Below are positions 26,676-36,047 of a stretch of DNA of 64,000 nucleotides, in pieces. How positions within the stretch are numbered: position 1 is the first letter of the stretch; every line of letters begins with the position of its first letter. The stretch comes from an uncultured Synechococcales cyanobacterium (lineage in GTDB: Bacteria; Cyanobacteriota; Cyanobacteriia; Thermosynechococcales; Thermosynechococcaceae): positions 19,182 to 83,181 of the forward strand of contig CADCWO010000246.1 of assembly GCA_902806435.1 (NCBI GenBank), in the 5' to 3' direction. The notes under the pieces are model-generated. The model was not told the DNA's origin, searched no databases, and saw only the letters and a program-made list of their open reading frames with translations. Made by a program: the position numbers and the translations under genes.

Positions 26676-27740
26676 CTAAAGGGCTACTAGCTGAGAATCA
26701 ATGGCTCCCTGTGAGTAGGGCCCCTGATCTGAATGCTGACTCAGTTGCTCAATCGCCTGGTCAATCAACGCTAATCCCTGCTCTACCGTCTCAATTAGAC
26801 ACAACTGGCCCCGCAGTTCCGCTGCGCCGGGAAATCCCTTAGCGTACCAAGTCATGTGTTTACGAGCTTGGCGGATACCGCGATCGCCTTTGTACTCCCA
26901 CAATGCCTGCAAATGATCCTGAGCACACCGCAGGCGCTCCACGACGCTTGGCGAGGGCTTAAGCTGCCCTGTCCTTAAGAAGTGGTCAATTTCCCCCACC
27001 AAAAAGGGGTAACCCATGGTTCCCCGTGAGCACATCACCCCATCTGCGCCGGTTTGCTCTAAGCATTTGACGGCTGCCTCTACAGAAAAAATATCTCCAT
27101 TGGCAATCACCGGAATGGTGAGTACTTCTTTGACGCGGCCAATCCACTCCCAGCGGGCTAAGCCGTTGTAACCTTGCGCCCGAGTCCGCCCATGCACCGT
27201 GATCATTTGGGCACCCGCATCTTCCATGCGACGCGCAAATTCCAAAATATTAATTTCTTGATCTGTCCAGCCAATCCGAGTTTTTACGGTCACAGGCACC
27301 TTAACTGCTTTAACAACGGAGCGCACAATCGCTGCCGCTATCTCTGGCTGCCGTAGCAACGATGAGCCACCACCATTTTTAGTGATTTTGTTAACGGGGC
27401 ACCCCATATTGATGTCAACAGTGTCTGCCCCTTCCTGCACAGCCATTTGCGCGGCTTCCGCCAGAAAATCAGGCCGACAATCAAATAACTGGATACTGAT
27501 TGGCTTCTCGTCTGGGTCAACCTCCATCAGCTTCGGTAGGGTTTTGACATGGTGCAGCCCTGTCGCATTCACCATCTCCGTATACATCATCGAGTCTGGC
27601 GCATAGCGGCGAACCAAGCGGCGGAATACCAGGTCGGTCACTCCAGATAAAGGAGATTGTAAGACGCGGCTATTCAGCTTCAGAGAACCAACCTTAAGCG
27701 GCGTTGCTAAGCGTGATTGCAGGCTAGAGGAGAGAGACAT
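26676..27740 (-). CDS. dusB: tRNA-dihydrouridine synthase (DusB type)
   Basis: A 354-residue TIM-barrel FMN enzyme that reduces uridine to dihydrouridine in tRNA D-loops. Family motifs: LQSPLSGVTDLVFRRL, PISIQLFDCRPDFLAEAA, the signature DINMGCPVNKITKNGGGSSL with the catalytic Cys, VTVKTRIGW, TVHGRTRAQGYNG and PVIANGDIFSVEAA. Phosphate-binding MCSRGTMGYPFL follows. Length is normal and the start is ATG. It is convergent with dnaE-C, with only 21 bp between stops. Confidence 0.93.
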   Translation of the reverse strand: MSLSSSLQSRLATPLKVGSLKLNSRVLQSPLSGVTDLVFRRLVRRYAPDSMMYTEMVNATGLHHVKTLPKLMEVDPDEKPISIQLFDCRPDFLAEAAQMAVQEGADTVDINMGCPVNKITKNGGGSSLLRQPEIAAAIVRSVVKAVKVPVTVKTRIGWTDQEINILEFARRMEDAGAQMITVHGRTRAQGYNGLARWEWIGRVKEVLTIPVIANGDIFSVEAAVKCLEQTGADGVMCSRGTMGYPFLVGEIDHFLRTGQLKPSPSVVERLRCAQDHLQALWEYKGDRGIRQARKHMTWYAKGFPGAAELRGQLCLIETVEQGLALIDQAIEQLSQHSDQGPYSQGAIDSQLVAL

Positions 27741-27812
27741 GAAATAACTAAAGTTGTCAAACGGCTTCTATTAACAGCATAAGTGAATGGTTACGGCAAT
27801 CGCTTTCACGAA

Positions 27813-29321
27813 TCAAGGCGACAGAACTCGCTCGACCGCTTTCTGCCAGGTGACAAAATTGGCTTGTGCTGCGGTTGCACCGCTGCCCGGATAAAATACA
27901 CGCTCAATCTGGCGGTTGGCGATCAGCGTAGCGTAGTCTTGCCAAAAACCGATCGCTAAACCGGCCCCAAAAGCTGCCCCTTGGGCAGTGGCATCAAAGA
28001 CAGCAGGACGCTCTACCGGAATCCCTAGAACATCAGCCTGAAACTGCATCAAAAAGTTATTCTGGCAGGCGCCGCCATCCACTTTTAACAATCCAACAGG
28101 GGTACCACTATCCCGGTTGATTGCCTGTACTACTTCCTTGACTTGATAGGCAATCGCTTCTAACACTGAGCGGACCATATGCTCTCGTTGTACACCACCC
28201 GTAATGCCCAAAAATGCACCACGAGCATTCATATCCCAATGCGGTGTACCTAGGCCGCTGAACGCCGGAATAAAATAGACCCCATTCGAATCAGCAACCT
28301 GACTCGCTAGCAGTTCTGTTTCTGCGGCTGTAGCAATCAACTTCAGGCGATCACGTAGCCATTGGATGCAGGCCCCAGTGGTAAACATCGCGCCTTCCAG
28401 GGCGTAGTCCACGGCCAGCGAACCATCAATCTCAGCACAAGTCCAAGCTACCGTTGACAGTAGCCGGTTGTGAGATCTTCTGAGGGTTTTGCCCGTATGA
28501 GCAATCAAGAAGCTACCCGTACCGTAGGTACATTTCACGGTCCCAGGCTGATTACAACCATGGGCAAACAGAGAGGCCTGTTGGTCACCAAAGATAGCCG
28601 CGATCGGAAGCGCTGCACCGAACAACTGTGGCTCAGTATGACCGAAAACACCGAGACTCGGTTGAATCTTTGGCAGGATGTGGCCAGGAATTCCGAACAA
28701 ATCCAGCAGCAACGGGTCCCAGGTTTGGGAATCTAAATTCATCAGCATCGTACGGCTGGCGTTGCTGTGGTCGGTGGCATGAACCTGACCGCCTGTCAGG
28801 TTCCAGAGTATCCAGCTATCAATGGTGCCCGCTAGGGCATGGTCAAGGTTAGTCGTTGGCTGTTCGCGCTGCACATACTCTAGCAGCCAGGCTAGCTTTG
28901 TGGCGGAGAAGTAGGCATCGAGCACCAGACCAGTGCGATCGTTGATTGGCTGAGCGTACTCTGCCAACTGCTGGCAGAAGTCAGCGGTGCGGCGATCTTG
29001 CCAGACAATGGCATTGTGTAACGGCTTGCCTGTGGTTTTATCCCACAGTAAACAGGTTTCTCGCTGTACGGTCAACCCAATCGCTACCACCTCAGCAACC
29101 GCAATCCCTGTATCCTTTAGCACTTGCTGGACTGCCCAGCAGGTAGCCTGCCAGATCTCCATTGGGTCGTGCTCTAACCATCCTGGCTGCGGATAGTGTT
29201 GGGTTAGTTCTTTGTAAGCTTGCCCTACGACAACACTTTGAGCGTTAAATAGCAGAGCGCGGTTCCCAGTGGTACCTAGGTCAAGCGCCAAGATATAGCC
29301 CGAAGTATTAGTCACCACCAC
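27813..29321 (-). CDS. glpK: glycerol kinase
   Basis: A 502-residue FGGY-family kinase that makes sn-glycerol-3-phosphate. The ATP site begins LALDLGTTGNRALLFN. Family segments follow: TQHYPQPGWLEHDPMEIW, GLTVQRETCLLWDKTTG, NAIVWQDRRTADFC, AAIFGDQQASLFAHG, KCTYGTGSFLI and LKVDGGACQNNFLMQFQADV. All are glycerol-kinase-like. Three consecutive GTG codons begin the ORF, so the exact start is ambiguous by a few residues. Glycerol transport genes are not nearby. The metallophosphoesterase lies 31 bp upstream on the same strand. Confidence 0.93.
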   Translation of the reverse strand: MVVTNTSGYILALDLGTTGNRALLFNAQSVVVGQAYKELTQHYPQPGWLEHDPMEIWQATCWAVQQVLKDTGIAVAEVVAIGLTVQRETCLLWDKTTGKPLHNAIVWQDRRTADFCQQLAEYAQPINDRTGLVLDAYFSATKLAWLLEYVQREQPTTNLDHALAGTIDSWILWNLTGGQVHATDHSNASRTMLMNLDSQTWDPLLLDLFGIPGHILPKIQPSLGVFGHTEPQLFGAALPIAAIFGDQQASLFAHGCNQPGTVKCTYGTGSFLIAHTGKTLRRSHNRLLSTVAWTCAEIDGSLAVDYALEGAMFTTGACIQWLRDRLKLIATAAETELLASQVADSNGVYFIPAFSGLGTPHWDMNARGAFLGITGGVQREHMVRSVLEAIAYQVKEVVQAINRDSGTPVGLLKVDGGACQNNFLMQFQADVLGIPVERPAVFDATAQGAAFGAGLAIGFWQDYATLIANRQIERVFYPGSGATAAQANFVTWQKAVERVLSP

Positions 29322-29352
29322 AGTTCAAATACCTTTCTGTGCATCCAACTTT

Positions 29353-30933
29353 TCAAACCTCGAACGGCTCCAGGTGGCCATGGCTCCATTTTTGCTGATA
29401 TCGTTCAGCAATAAACGGTCGTACAACAAGCTTGAGTGGCCGACCATCCTGGACATCAATCCGTAAAAAAGAGTAGGGTCGCCGCCGCTTTGACCCTTGG
29501 CCACTTCTACCCGTAAAAAGCAGAGATCGCGCTACAAGATGAGTCGAATTTCCCTCAGCTTTCCTAAAGGTTTCCATTAATTCCGGCCCCTCAGGGCGCT
29601 GACGGCGGAGGCTATAACCACTACCCCCGCAAACAATCCAGTTGAGGTTGGCATCGGCGTGACCAGTATCAACCGTACGAATATATTCCAGGCAATGGGC
29701 GTGACCACTGAGGATTAAATCGACGAGTGGCTGCTCTTTTTCTTTTGCCTGGTCACCGACTGCATCAGCCACCTTATCCAGCACCTGGCGGAGCCGATAG
29801 CGAATTGCCAAGGTCTGTGCCTGATGCCACTTTGTTGCCTCCGTCACGTAGGGGGGATGGTGCAGATAGATCACCCGCCCCCGCACCTCGCTTGTGTTCC
29901 AGGATTCAATCAGCCTGTGCTCTAGCCAATCTAGCTGCTCATGATCCGTCGTCGCTGTTTCATCAGCAGCCAGTTGTTTATCAATATCGAGCTTCATCTC
30001 TGTGATCTGCTCCAACTTGGCGTGGAGGTCATCCAACTTCTCAGCGTCATCTGGCAGCCCAGCGTTCAGGCTGGTACAGGTTTCCAAGATCCGAAGTCTT
30101 TCCTGCTCCAGATCATTGCGCCGACTTTCCAACCGCCGCCGGTCAGCTTCCCCTTCCCCAGTTTTGGGAAGGGGTATGGGTGCATTAAAGGTGTTGGAGT
30201 CCAGCGCAAAGAAGTCAATCCCGCCGCTACGAAATGAGTAATAGCGGTTGGGTAGCCGCGTGAAGCGCTTTGGTTCATAACGTAGACAGCGGCCCATATC
30301 ACTCTGAGCCGTGTAATGGCTATCAAGATGACGGGCTAAACCACCTTTGGTGTTGAAGGCTTGCAGGTAATCTAGAAATGCCTCCGCATAAGCTTGACCT
30401 TGGCCAGAGCCATGCCAGCCCACGTTAAGGTTGGACTTGAACCGCAGCAAGCGGCGCAGCGGTAAGGTCGTCTGGGCGAGCAGCCCATAGGGCAACGGTA
30501 GGTCGTAGTAGTCATGGTTGCCCGGTACCGGCAAAAACGGTAGGGTAAAGACCATACGGTTAAAGGCGATTCTTTCAGGGTGCTCACCACCTACCAGAAA
30601 ATCGCGGTAGGGTTTGATGAAATTATCTGGGTAGTACTCACTTGAGCCGACAAGATAGATCACATCCCCCGTGTGCAACACAAAACGGCAACCGTCCCCG
30701 TGTTCCAGCATTTGTTCAGCGACTTGTCGTTGTGGGTTGTGCCCCTGGTGGGGTCCCGAACCAGTGTCACCCATAACCAGGAATGAGAACTCTGGGCTAT
30801 CTGCCCACCCCTCTGCAAACGCCATTTGGGTTTGGTCAATTCCTCGCTCGACAATCAGTGGCTCTTGCCACCGCACCCGCTGCTTCATCTTGCGGATTTT
30901 GACAGAAATTGGCGGGTCGGATACGAATTGCAT
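29353..30933 (-). CDS. calcineurin-like metallophosphoesterase with coiled-coil insert
   Basis: 526 residues. The five metallophosphoesterase motifs are in order: MGDTGSG (about 54-60), HTGDVIY (87-93), PVPGNHDYYD (136-145), YLHHPPY and LSGHAHCLEY near residue 410. These bind two metals. Between the fourth and third motifs, about residues 265-345 are charged and heptad-like (RRRLESRRNDLEQERLRILE), suggesting a coiled coil inserted in the cap. The substrate is unknown; family members include phosphodiesterases and acid phosphatases. No signal peptide is evident. The start is ATG. It ends 31 bp before glpK on the same strand. Confidence 0.85.
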   Translation of the reverse strand: MQFVSDPPISVKIRKMKQRVRWQEPLIVERGIDQTQMAFAEGWADSPEFSFLVMGDTGSGPHQGHNPQRQVAEQMLEHGDGCRFVLHTGDVIYLVGSSEYYPDNFIKPYRDFLVGGEHPERIAFNRMVFTLPFLPVPGNHDYYDLPLPYGLLAQTTLPLRRLLRFKSNLNVGWHGSGQGQAYAEAFLDYLQAFNTKGGLARHLDSHYTAQSDMGRCLRYEPKRFTRLPNRYYSFRSGGIDFFALDSNTFNAPIPLPKTGEGEADRRRLESRRNDLEQERLRILETCTSLNAGLPDDAEKLDDLHAKLEQITEMKLDIDKQLAADETATTDHEQLDWLEHRLIESWNTSEVRGRVIYLHHPPYVTEATKWHQAQTLAIRYRLRQVLDKVADAVGDQAKEKEQPLVDLILSGHAHCLEYIRTVDTGHADANLNWIVCGGSGYSLRRQRPEGPELMETFRKAEGNSTHLVARSLLFTGRSGQGSKRRRPYSFLRIDVQDGRPLKLVVRPFIAERYQQKWSHGHLEPFEV

Positions 30934-31111
30934 GGCTCGTTATTTCCAATTTCGAACTTTTGAAGGGCACCTCTCCCTTGCTGATTGTACCTGCCTGGTC
31001 TCTTGCCTTAGCTACCTCTATGGATCTACCGGTAGGTGTTGAAACCTCAGGGACTGGATAATCTATAGGTGTGGATAGTACCTTCTACTTCTTAAACTTC
31101 TAGAAACAACG

Positions 31112-31402
31112 ATGACCGTTGAAGAATTTACCCAGTTGATCGCCCAGGAATGCCCGACCTCTTTGCCCTCAGCGTTACAGGCCCTATGGTACGCAAAAAA
31201 CCAAGCCTGGGATAAAGCTCACCAAATCGTCCAGAATGATCACAACAGGGACAGTGCTTGGGTCCACGCATACCTGCACCGTCAAGCAGGAGATCTCAGC
31301 AACGCTCGCTATTAGTATCGACGCAGTGGGCAGTCAGAGTATCAAGGAGATCTTGAGCAGGAGTGGGAGCAGATCGCCAAAGCCATTCTCAGTCAGACCT
31401 AA
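31112..31402 (+). pseudogene. small conserved protein interrupted by an in-frame amber codon
   Basis: Reading from ATG gives MTVEEFTQLIAQECPTSLPS through AYLHRQAGDLSNARY, then TAG at 31313-31315. The same frame continues at once with YRRSGQSEYQGDLEQEWEQI and ends at TAA 31400-31402 after LSQT. Relatives of this roughly 95-residue family read ARYWYRR here, so TAG most simply replaces a TGG tryptophan codon. The rest of the frame shows no decay, so the change is recent, is a sequencing error, or is read through. The function of the family is unknown. Confidence 0.7.
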
Positions 31403-31446
31403 AATGGAGGTGCTATCGAGGATAACTTATTGACCTACCACCAGGA

Positions 31447-32961
31447 TTAAACTCGAACTGGATCCTCCAGCCGTATTTTGGAGCGTTTGATAGGCTCCGG
31501 CACTGGAATAGGGTAATCACCCGTAAAGCAAGCAGTGCAGAAATCTTCGGGGTTTTCTCGCGTTGCCTCTAACATACCCTGCCAACTGAGAAAATGCAGA
31601 GAATCAACGCCAATCTGGTCCGCGATCTCGGCAACAGACTTTGTAGCACCAATCAATTGCTCTTGATTATCGGTATCAATACCATAAAAGCAAGGATGGG
31701 TGACTGGCGGTGAGGAAACCCGCATATGAACTTCAATTGCTCCTGCTTCCCGAAGCGCTTTAACGATTAGCCGACTGGTCGTACCTCGCACGATTGAATC
31801 ATCGACCATCAACACCCGTTTACCGGCTAGCACATCTTTCAGCGGATTCAGCTTCATTCGAATACCGGATTCTCGCATTGCTTGCGTGGGTTGAATGAAG
31901 GTACGGCCCACATAACGATTCTTGATCAGGCCCTCAGCAAAGGGAATACCAGAGGCTTCGGAAAAACCAATTGCCGCTGGAATACCGGAATCAGGCACCG
32001 GAATCACAACATCTACATCTGCCGGCGCTTCTGCTGCTAAGCGCCGACCTAGGCGCATCCGGTAACTGTAGAGGCTCTCATTATGCATTTGGCTATCGGG
32101 GCGCGCAAAATAAATCATCTCAAAGATACAAAGTTTGCGCTCTGGCTGCTTAGCCCATCGGAAAGAGGTCATTCCCTCTTCCGTAATCCAAACGAGTTCC
32201 CCCGGTTCTACATCCCGAAGGTACTCTGCTCCGATAATATCTAGACCGCAGGTTTCTGAGGCAAGGACATACCGCGGGGGGACCTCCGGAGCATCACCGC
32301 CCAAGATGCCAATCACTAGGGGCCGGATACCATTCGGATCACGAATTCCCATTAGACCATTTGGGATCCCCAAAACAAGGCTAAACGCACCCTGGCAACG
32401 TTGACATGCCGCGATCGTTCCATCCAGCCAATCCTTACCCGTACTAACTTCATGGGCGATCGCAAAGGCAATCGCTTCTGAGTCAGTAGTAGTGATAAAA
32501 CAATAGTTATCTCGCTCCAACAGCTCCCGGAGCTGGGCAGTGTTAACCAAGTTGCCATTGTGAGCCAAAGCTAACTTGCCTAGACGTGTCTCCAGAACTG
32601 CTGGTTGAGCATTGACTACCCGGCTAGAACCTGTAGTGGAATAGCGGGTGTGCCCAACCGCCAAATCACCTGGCAGCTGACTGAGAATTTGTTCATTGAA
32701 AACTTGAGAAACCAGGCCCATTTCTTTGTAAAGGTGGACTTGCTCTCCCTCAAAAGTGGCAATGCCGGCGGACTCTTGGCCCCGGTGTTGAAGAGCGTAC
32801 AGCCCAAAGTAGGTCAGTTTGGCAATGTTCTCCCCCGGTGCATAAATACCGAAGACACCACAGGCTTCCTCCGGTTTATCTGATTCCCCTTTAGCCGCAT
32901 GGTCTATCCAGTCATCAACCTCTGGCCACTGTTGCGTTGGCAGGAAATCGTTGGCAGACAT
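31447..32961 (-). CDS. purF: amidophosphoribosyltransferase
   Basis: 504 residues; first committed step of purine synthesis (PRPP plus glutamine to phosphoribosylamine). The Ntn-hydrolase glutaminase begins at Cys34 (EEACGVFGIYAPG), after a 33-residue propeptide presumably removed by processing. LQHRGQESAGIATF, GHTRYSTTGSS and AHNGNLVN follow. The PRTase motif is VLMVDDSIVRGTTS. C-terminal cysteines (DFCTACFTGDYP) suit the Fe-S cluster of the Bacillus-type enzyme. It lies downstream of purL on the same strand with a 125-bp gap, a common cyanobacterial order. Confidence 0.96.
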   Translation of the reverse strand: MSANDFLPTQQWPEVDDWIDHAAKGESDKPEEACGVFGIYAPGENIAKLTYFGLYALQHRGQESAGIATFEGEQVHLYKEMGLVSQVFNEQILSQLPGDLAVGHTRYSTTGSSRVVNAQPAVLETRLGKLALAHNGNLVNTAQLRELLERDNYCFITTTDSEAIAFAIAHEVSTGKDWLDGTIAACQRCQGAFSLVLGIPNGLMGIRDPNGIRPLVIGILGGDAPEVPPRYVLASETCGLDIIGAEYLRDVEPGELVWITEEGMTSFRWAKQPERKLCIFEMIYFARPDSQMHNESLYSYRMRLGRRLAAEAPADVDVVIPVPDSGIPAAIGFSEASGIPFAEGLIKNRYVGRTFIQPTQAMRESGIRMKLNPLKDVLAGKRVLMVDDSIVRGTTSRLIVKALREAGAIEVHMRVSSPPVTHPCFYGIDTDNQEQLIGATKSVAEIADQIGVDSLHFLSWQGMLEATRENPEDFCTACFTGDYPIPVPEPIKRSKIRLEDPVRV

Positions 32962-33086
32962 TCAGTAACCTCACTCTTGATAATTGGAGCCAATTTCAAT
33001 GAATAGCAGTTCAAATCAATAGAACTAGTTCCTAAGAGCAGCTAAGGGTTTGATGGACCCAAAGCAGCAAAGGCTTAAGTGATCAG

Positions 33087-35438
33087 TCACAGGCTATCTT
33101 GGCTAGACAGACGACGTTCAATGGCGGTAGACCAGCAATCACTAACGTCTTTCATCGTAACGCTGATTAAGGGAAAGTTATCCACCGATAAAATCTCTAA
33201 AGGGGAGTTTACCGTACCCACTTCTCCCAGCTTTTGCCAGTCATTTCCTAAGGATGTTGATAAATGCGCTTCCCAAGCCGTTTGCTGTGTTGGGGAAACC
33301 GAAACTAAAATGCGGCCACCCCCTTCTGCGAACAAGACCTGGTCCCAACGTAGAGCATCGTTGGATTTAGCTGGCAAGTCTAGGTGAATCATGGCACCCC
33401 GCTGTCCACTGATACAGGCCTCTGCTAGGGCGATCGCCACGCCGCCTTCAGCGCAGTCATGGGCGGAGCGAATCCAGCCACGCCGGATGCCCTCCCGACA
33501 AACCGCTTGTACCCGCCGTTCCAACTCAAAATCTACAACTGGCGGTTGACCTGCCACAGTATTGTGAATAATTGCCAGGTATTCAGAGCCACCTAAGCTG
33601 ACAGAGGGGGAGGAGATGTCCAACCGCAAGCCCAAGAGATAGATAGCATCTTTCTCGGAGCGCCAACCTTGACCACAAATTTGAGTAATATTTGGAATCA
33701 GTCCCACCATACCGACAACTGGCGTCGGGTAAATCGGCTGAGGCTGACTTGATACATCCAAGGTTTCATTGTAGAGCGAAACATTACCTCCGGTGACAGG
33801 GGTATCAAACTCGCGGCAGGCTTCCGCCAACCCTCGGCAAGCTTCTGCCAGTTGCCAGTACCCTACCGATTTTTCTGGACTGCCAAAATTCAAGTTGTCG
33901 GTTACCGCCAGTGGTTCTGCCCCCACGCAGCTTAAGTTGCGAGCCGCCTCTGCGATCGCCGCTTTCGCCCCCTCATAGGGATGCAGGTAGACATAGCGCG
34001 GGTTACAGTCTACTGTTGCTGCCACTCCCGGATTGCCGGCCGTAGGAGCATCGCCCTCATACCGCAGTCGGATCACAGCAGCATCCGCATCACCGGGTAA
34101 GAGCACGGTATTGTTCTGGACTTGATGGTCGTACTGGCGATAAATCCAGCGTTTAGAGGCGATTGTTGGACTGTCCAGCAGCAGCAGTAAAACATCATTC
34201 CAAGTTTGATTGGCTTGAACTTCGATTCCACCTGCGGTACAAACTGGCAGTCGATCAGCAGTCCATTCCCAAGCTTGACGCGCGTAAGTTGGGGGTTCGC
34301 CAGGCAACTCCCGCTGATATAGAGGGGTATCCTCCACCAAAGCGCTCGTTGGTACTTCTGCGGCAACCTCACCTTGAAAGCTAATCCGCACCACCGGCTC
34401 CGAAATTACATTGCCAGCGACAATTGCGTGCAGTCCCCACCGTTCAAAAATAGCAATTAACTCCTGCACCCGGTCTGGCTGGGCAACCAGCAGCATCCGT
34501 TCTTGGGATTCGGACAACAAGTACTCGTAGGGTACCATCCCTTGCTCCCGCACGGGAATGCGATCAAGATCGAGTGCAATCCCCACGCCACCCTTCGCTG
34601 CCATTTCAGCTGTGGAACAGGTAATCCCCGCCGCCCCCATGTCTTGAGCCGCGACTACGGCTCCCGACTTAAATGCTTCCAAGCAAGCTTCAATCAAGGA
34701 TTTTTCTAAAAAGGGGTCACCGACTTGCACCGCAGGGCGGTCTTCAACGGACTCCTGACTTAGTTCTGCACTGGCAAAGCTAGCCCCACCCATGCCATCG
34801 CGCCCAGTCGTCGAGCCAACATACAGGACTGGGTTACCTATACCGACAGCACCAGATTTGACAATTTCTGGGGTTTCCAGCAATCCCAGCGCCATGACAT
34901 TGACTAGTGGATTGCCGGAATAAGCTGGGTCAAAATAAACTTCCCCACCCACTGTGGGTACACCAACACAGTTGCCATAGTGGCTAATCCCGGAGATAAC
35001 GCCATTAAATAACCTGCGAGTCTTGGGATCTTCTAAAGCTCCAAATCGCAGAGAATTTAGGAGAGCAATGGGTCGTGCTCCCATCGTAAAGATGTCCCGC
35101 AGAATGCCGCCAACCCCAGTAGCTGCGCCTTGAAAGGGCTCTACTGCCGAGGGATGATTGTGGGACTCAATTTTGAAGGCAAGTTTAAGCCCCATGCCTA
35201 AATCCACAACCCCAGCATTTTCCCCCGGACCTACAAGTACTCGCTTTCCCTGAGTCGGAAACTGCTTTAAGAGTGGACGGGAGTTCTTGTAACAGCAATG
35301 TTCAGACCACATGACTCCAAACATTCCTAACTCAGCCCGGTTAGGATGGCGACCTAGACGCCGGACAATCTCTGCGTATTCTGCAGCAGTCAAACCCTCG
35401 TTGGCAATTTCTTCATGGGAAGCAAAGGTACCCAGCAT
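33087..35438 (-). CDS. purL: phosphoribosylformylglycinamidine synthase subunit PurL
   Basis: 783 residues of the small PurL type, which needs separate PurS and PurQ. Motifs include [18 protein letters not shown] near the N-terminus, [73 protein letters not shown] and [17 protein letters not shown]. It converts FGAR to FGAM with ATP and glutamine-derived ammonia. The start is ATG. purF follows on the same strand. Confidence 0.96.
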   Translation of the reverse strand: MLGTFASHEEIANEGLTAAEYAEIVRRLGRHPNRAELGMFGVMWSEHCCYKNSRPLLKQFPTQGKRVLVGPGENAGVVDLGMGLKLAFKIESHNHPSAVEPFQGAATGVGGILRDIFTMGARPIALLNSLRFGALEDPKTRRLFNGVISGISHYGNCVGVPTVGGEVYFDPAYSGNPLVNVMALGLLETPEIVKSGAVGIGNPVLYVGSTTGRDGMGGASFASAELSQESVEDRPAVQVGDPFLEKSLIEACLEAFKSGAVVAAQDMGAAGITCSTAEMAAKGGVGIALDLDRIPVREQGMVPYEYLLSESQERMLLVAQPDRVQELIAIFERWGLHAIVAGNVISEPVVRISFQGEVAAEVPTSALVEDTPLYQRELPGEPPTYARQAWEWTADRLPVCTAGGIEVQANQTWNDVLLLLLDSPTIASKRWIYRQYDHQVQNNTVLLPGDADAAVIRLRYEGDAPTAGNPGVAATVDCNPRYVYLHPYEGAKAAIAEAARNLSCVGAEPLAVTDNLNFGSPEKSVGYWQLAEACRGLAEACREFDTPVTGGNVSLYNETLDVSSQPQPIYPTPVVGMVGLIPNITQICGQGWRSEKDAIYLLGLRLDISSPSVSLGGSEYLAIIHNTVAGQPPVVDFELERRVQAVCREGIRRGWIRSAHDCAEGGVAIALAEACISGQRGAMIHLDLPAKSNDALRWDQVLFAEGGGRILVSVSPTQQTAWEAHLSTSLGNDWQKLGEVGTVNSPLEILSVDNFPLISVTMKDVSDCWSTAIERRLSSQDSL

Positions 35439-35493
35439 AAAACCCTAGCAAAAACGGCACAGGTTTCAATTTTAGCCAGATTTAACTCTACAC

Positions 35494-35530
35494 CAAAGAA
35501 AAAGTGGGCCAACCTAACAGGCTGACCCAC
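35494..35530 (-). terminator. rho-independent terminator of the ycf35-like gene
   Basis: On the minus strand, GTGGGTCAGCCT and AGGTTGGCCCAC (35504-35530) form a 12-bp stem with two G-U pairs and a 3-base loop, followed by a T-rich run (35494-35503). It lies 21 bp past the stop of the 35551-35901 gene and before purL. Confidence 0.8.
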
Positions 35531-35550
35531 CATGGGAACGCGCAGAAAAC

Positions 35551-35901
35551 CTAGTTGAGGACTAGCTTGACGTTGGCATTCTGTAAACCAGGACGCTTTA
35601 CTTCTGCCAAGGTCTTGTTGACTGCATACTTTTGATTGATCGAGTTGATTAGCTCGGTCTGATTGTGCTTTTTGGCAACACCCCAGAGATCAGCAATTAG
35701 ATCAAAGGAGCCGTCAGTGTTCCGGGACCAGCCAAGGTCGTACTCGCCTTCAAGGGTAGCGACGATGTCAGAGCGAACGCGCTGACCGTTGTAGCCACGT
35801 ACATCAGCATCAGTTTTAACTGAAATGCCAAGATCACGCAGAGAAGCTTTCAAGATTTCAGCATCAGTGATTTTGGTACGCAGGGTGCTAAAGTGAGACA
35901 T
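35551..35901 (-). CDS. ycf35: Ycf35-type DUF1257 protein
   Basis: 116 residues from the ATG at 35901, chosen over an upstream ATG because GGAGG stands 7-8 bases before it and the family begins MSHFSTLRTKITD. The sequence covers the DUF1257 domain: EILKASLRDLGISV, VRGYNGQ and DLGWSRNTDGSFDLIADLWG. The protein is universal in cyanobacteria and encoded in some plastids as ycf35; its function is unknown. It lies 146 bp downstream of ycf46 on the same strand and carries its own strong terminator. Confidence 0.92.
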   Translation of the reverse strand: MSHFSTLRTKITDAEILKASLRDLGISVKTDADVRGYNGQRVRSDIVATLEGEYDLGWSRNTDGSFDLIADLWGVAKKHNQTELINSINQKYAVNKTLAEVKRPGLQNANVKLVLN

Positions 35902-36016
35902 TGAGGATTTCCTCCGTTTATAGGGTTGAGAAGAACAACGTTTGAACTTAAGCGGGCGCATTTTCTGCACTTGCAGACCTTGCGGAAGGTTGTGATCCTA
36001 CTAGCTAGTAGCTAGT

Positions 36017-36044
36017 CTTTCCTCCTGTTGGGAGCAGGAGAAAG
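36017..36044 (-). terminator. hairpin downstream of ycf46
   Basis: CTTTCCTCCTG (36017-36027) pairs with CAGGAGAAAG (36035-36044), with one bulged base and a 7-base loop. It lies just past the ycf46 stop. No T-run follows, so attenuation or processing is as likely as termination before the ycf35 gene. Confidence 0.4.
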
Positions 36045-36047
36045 CTT

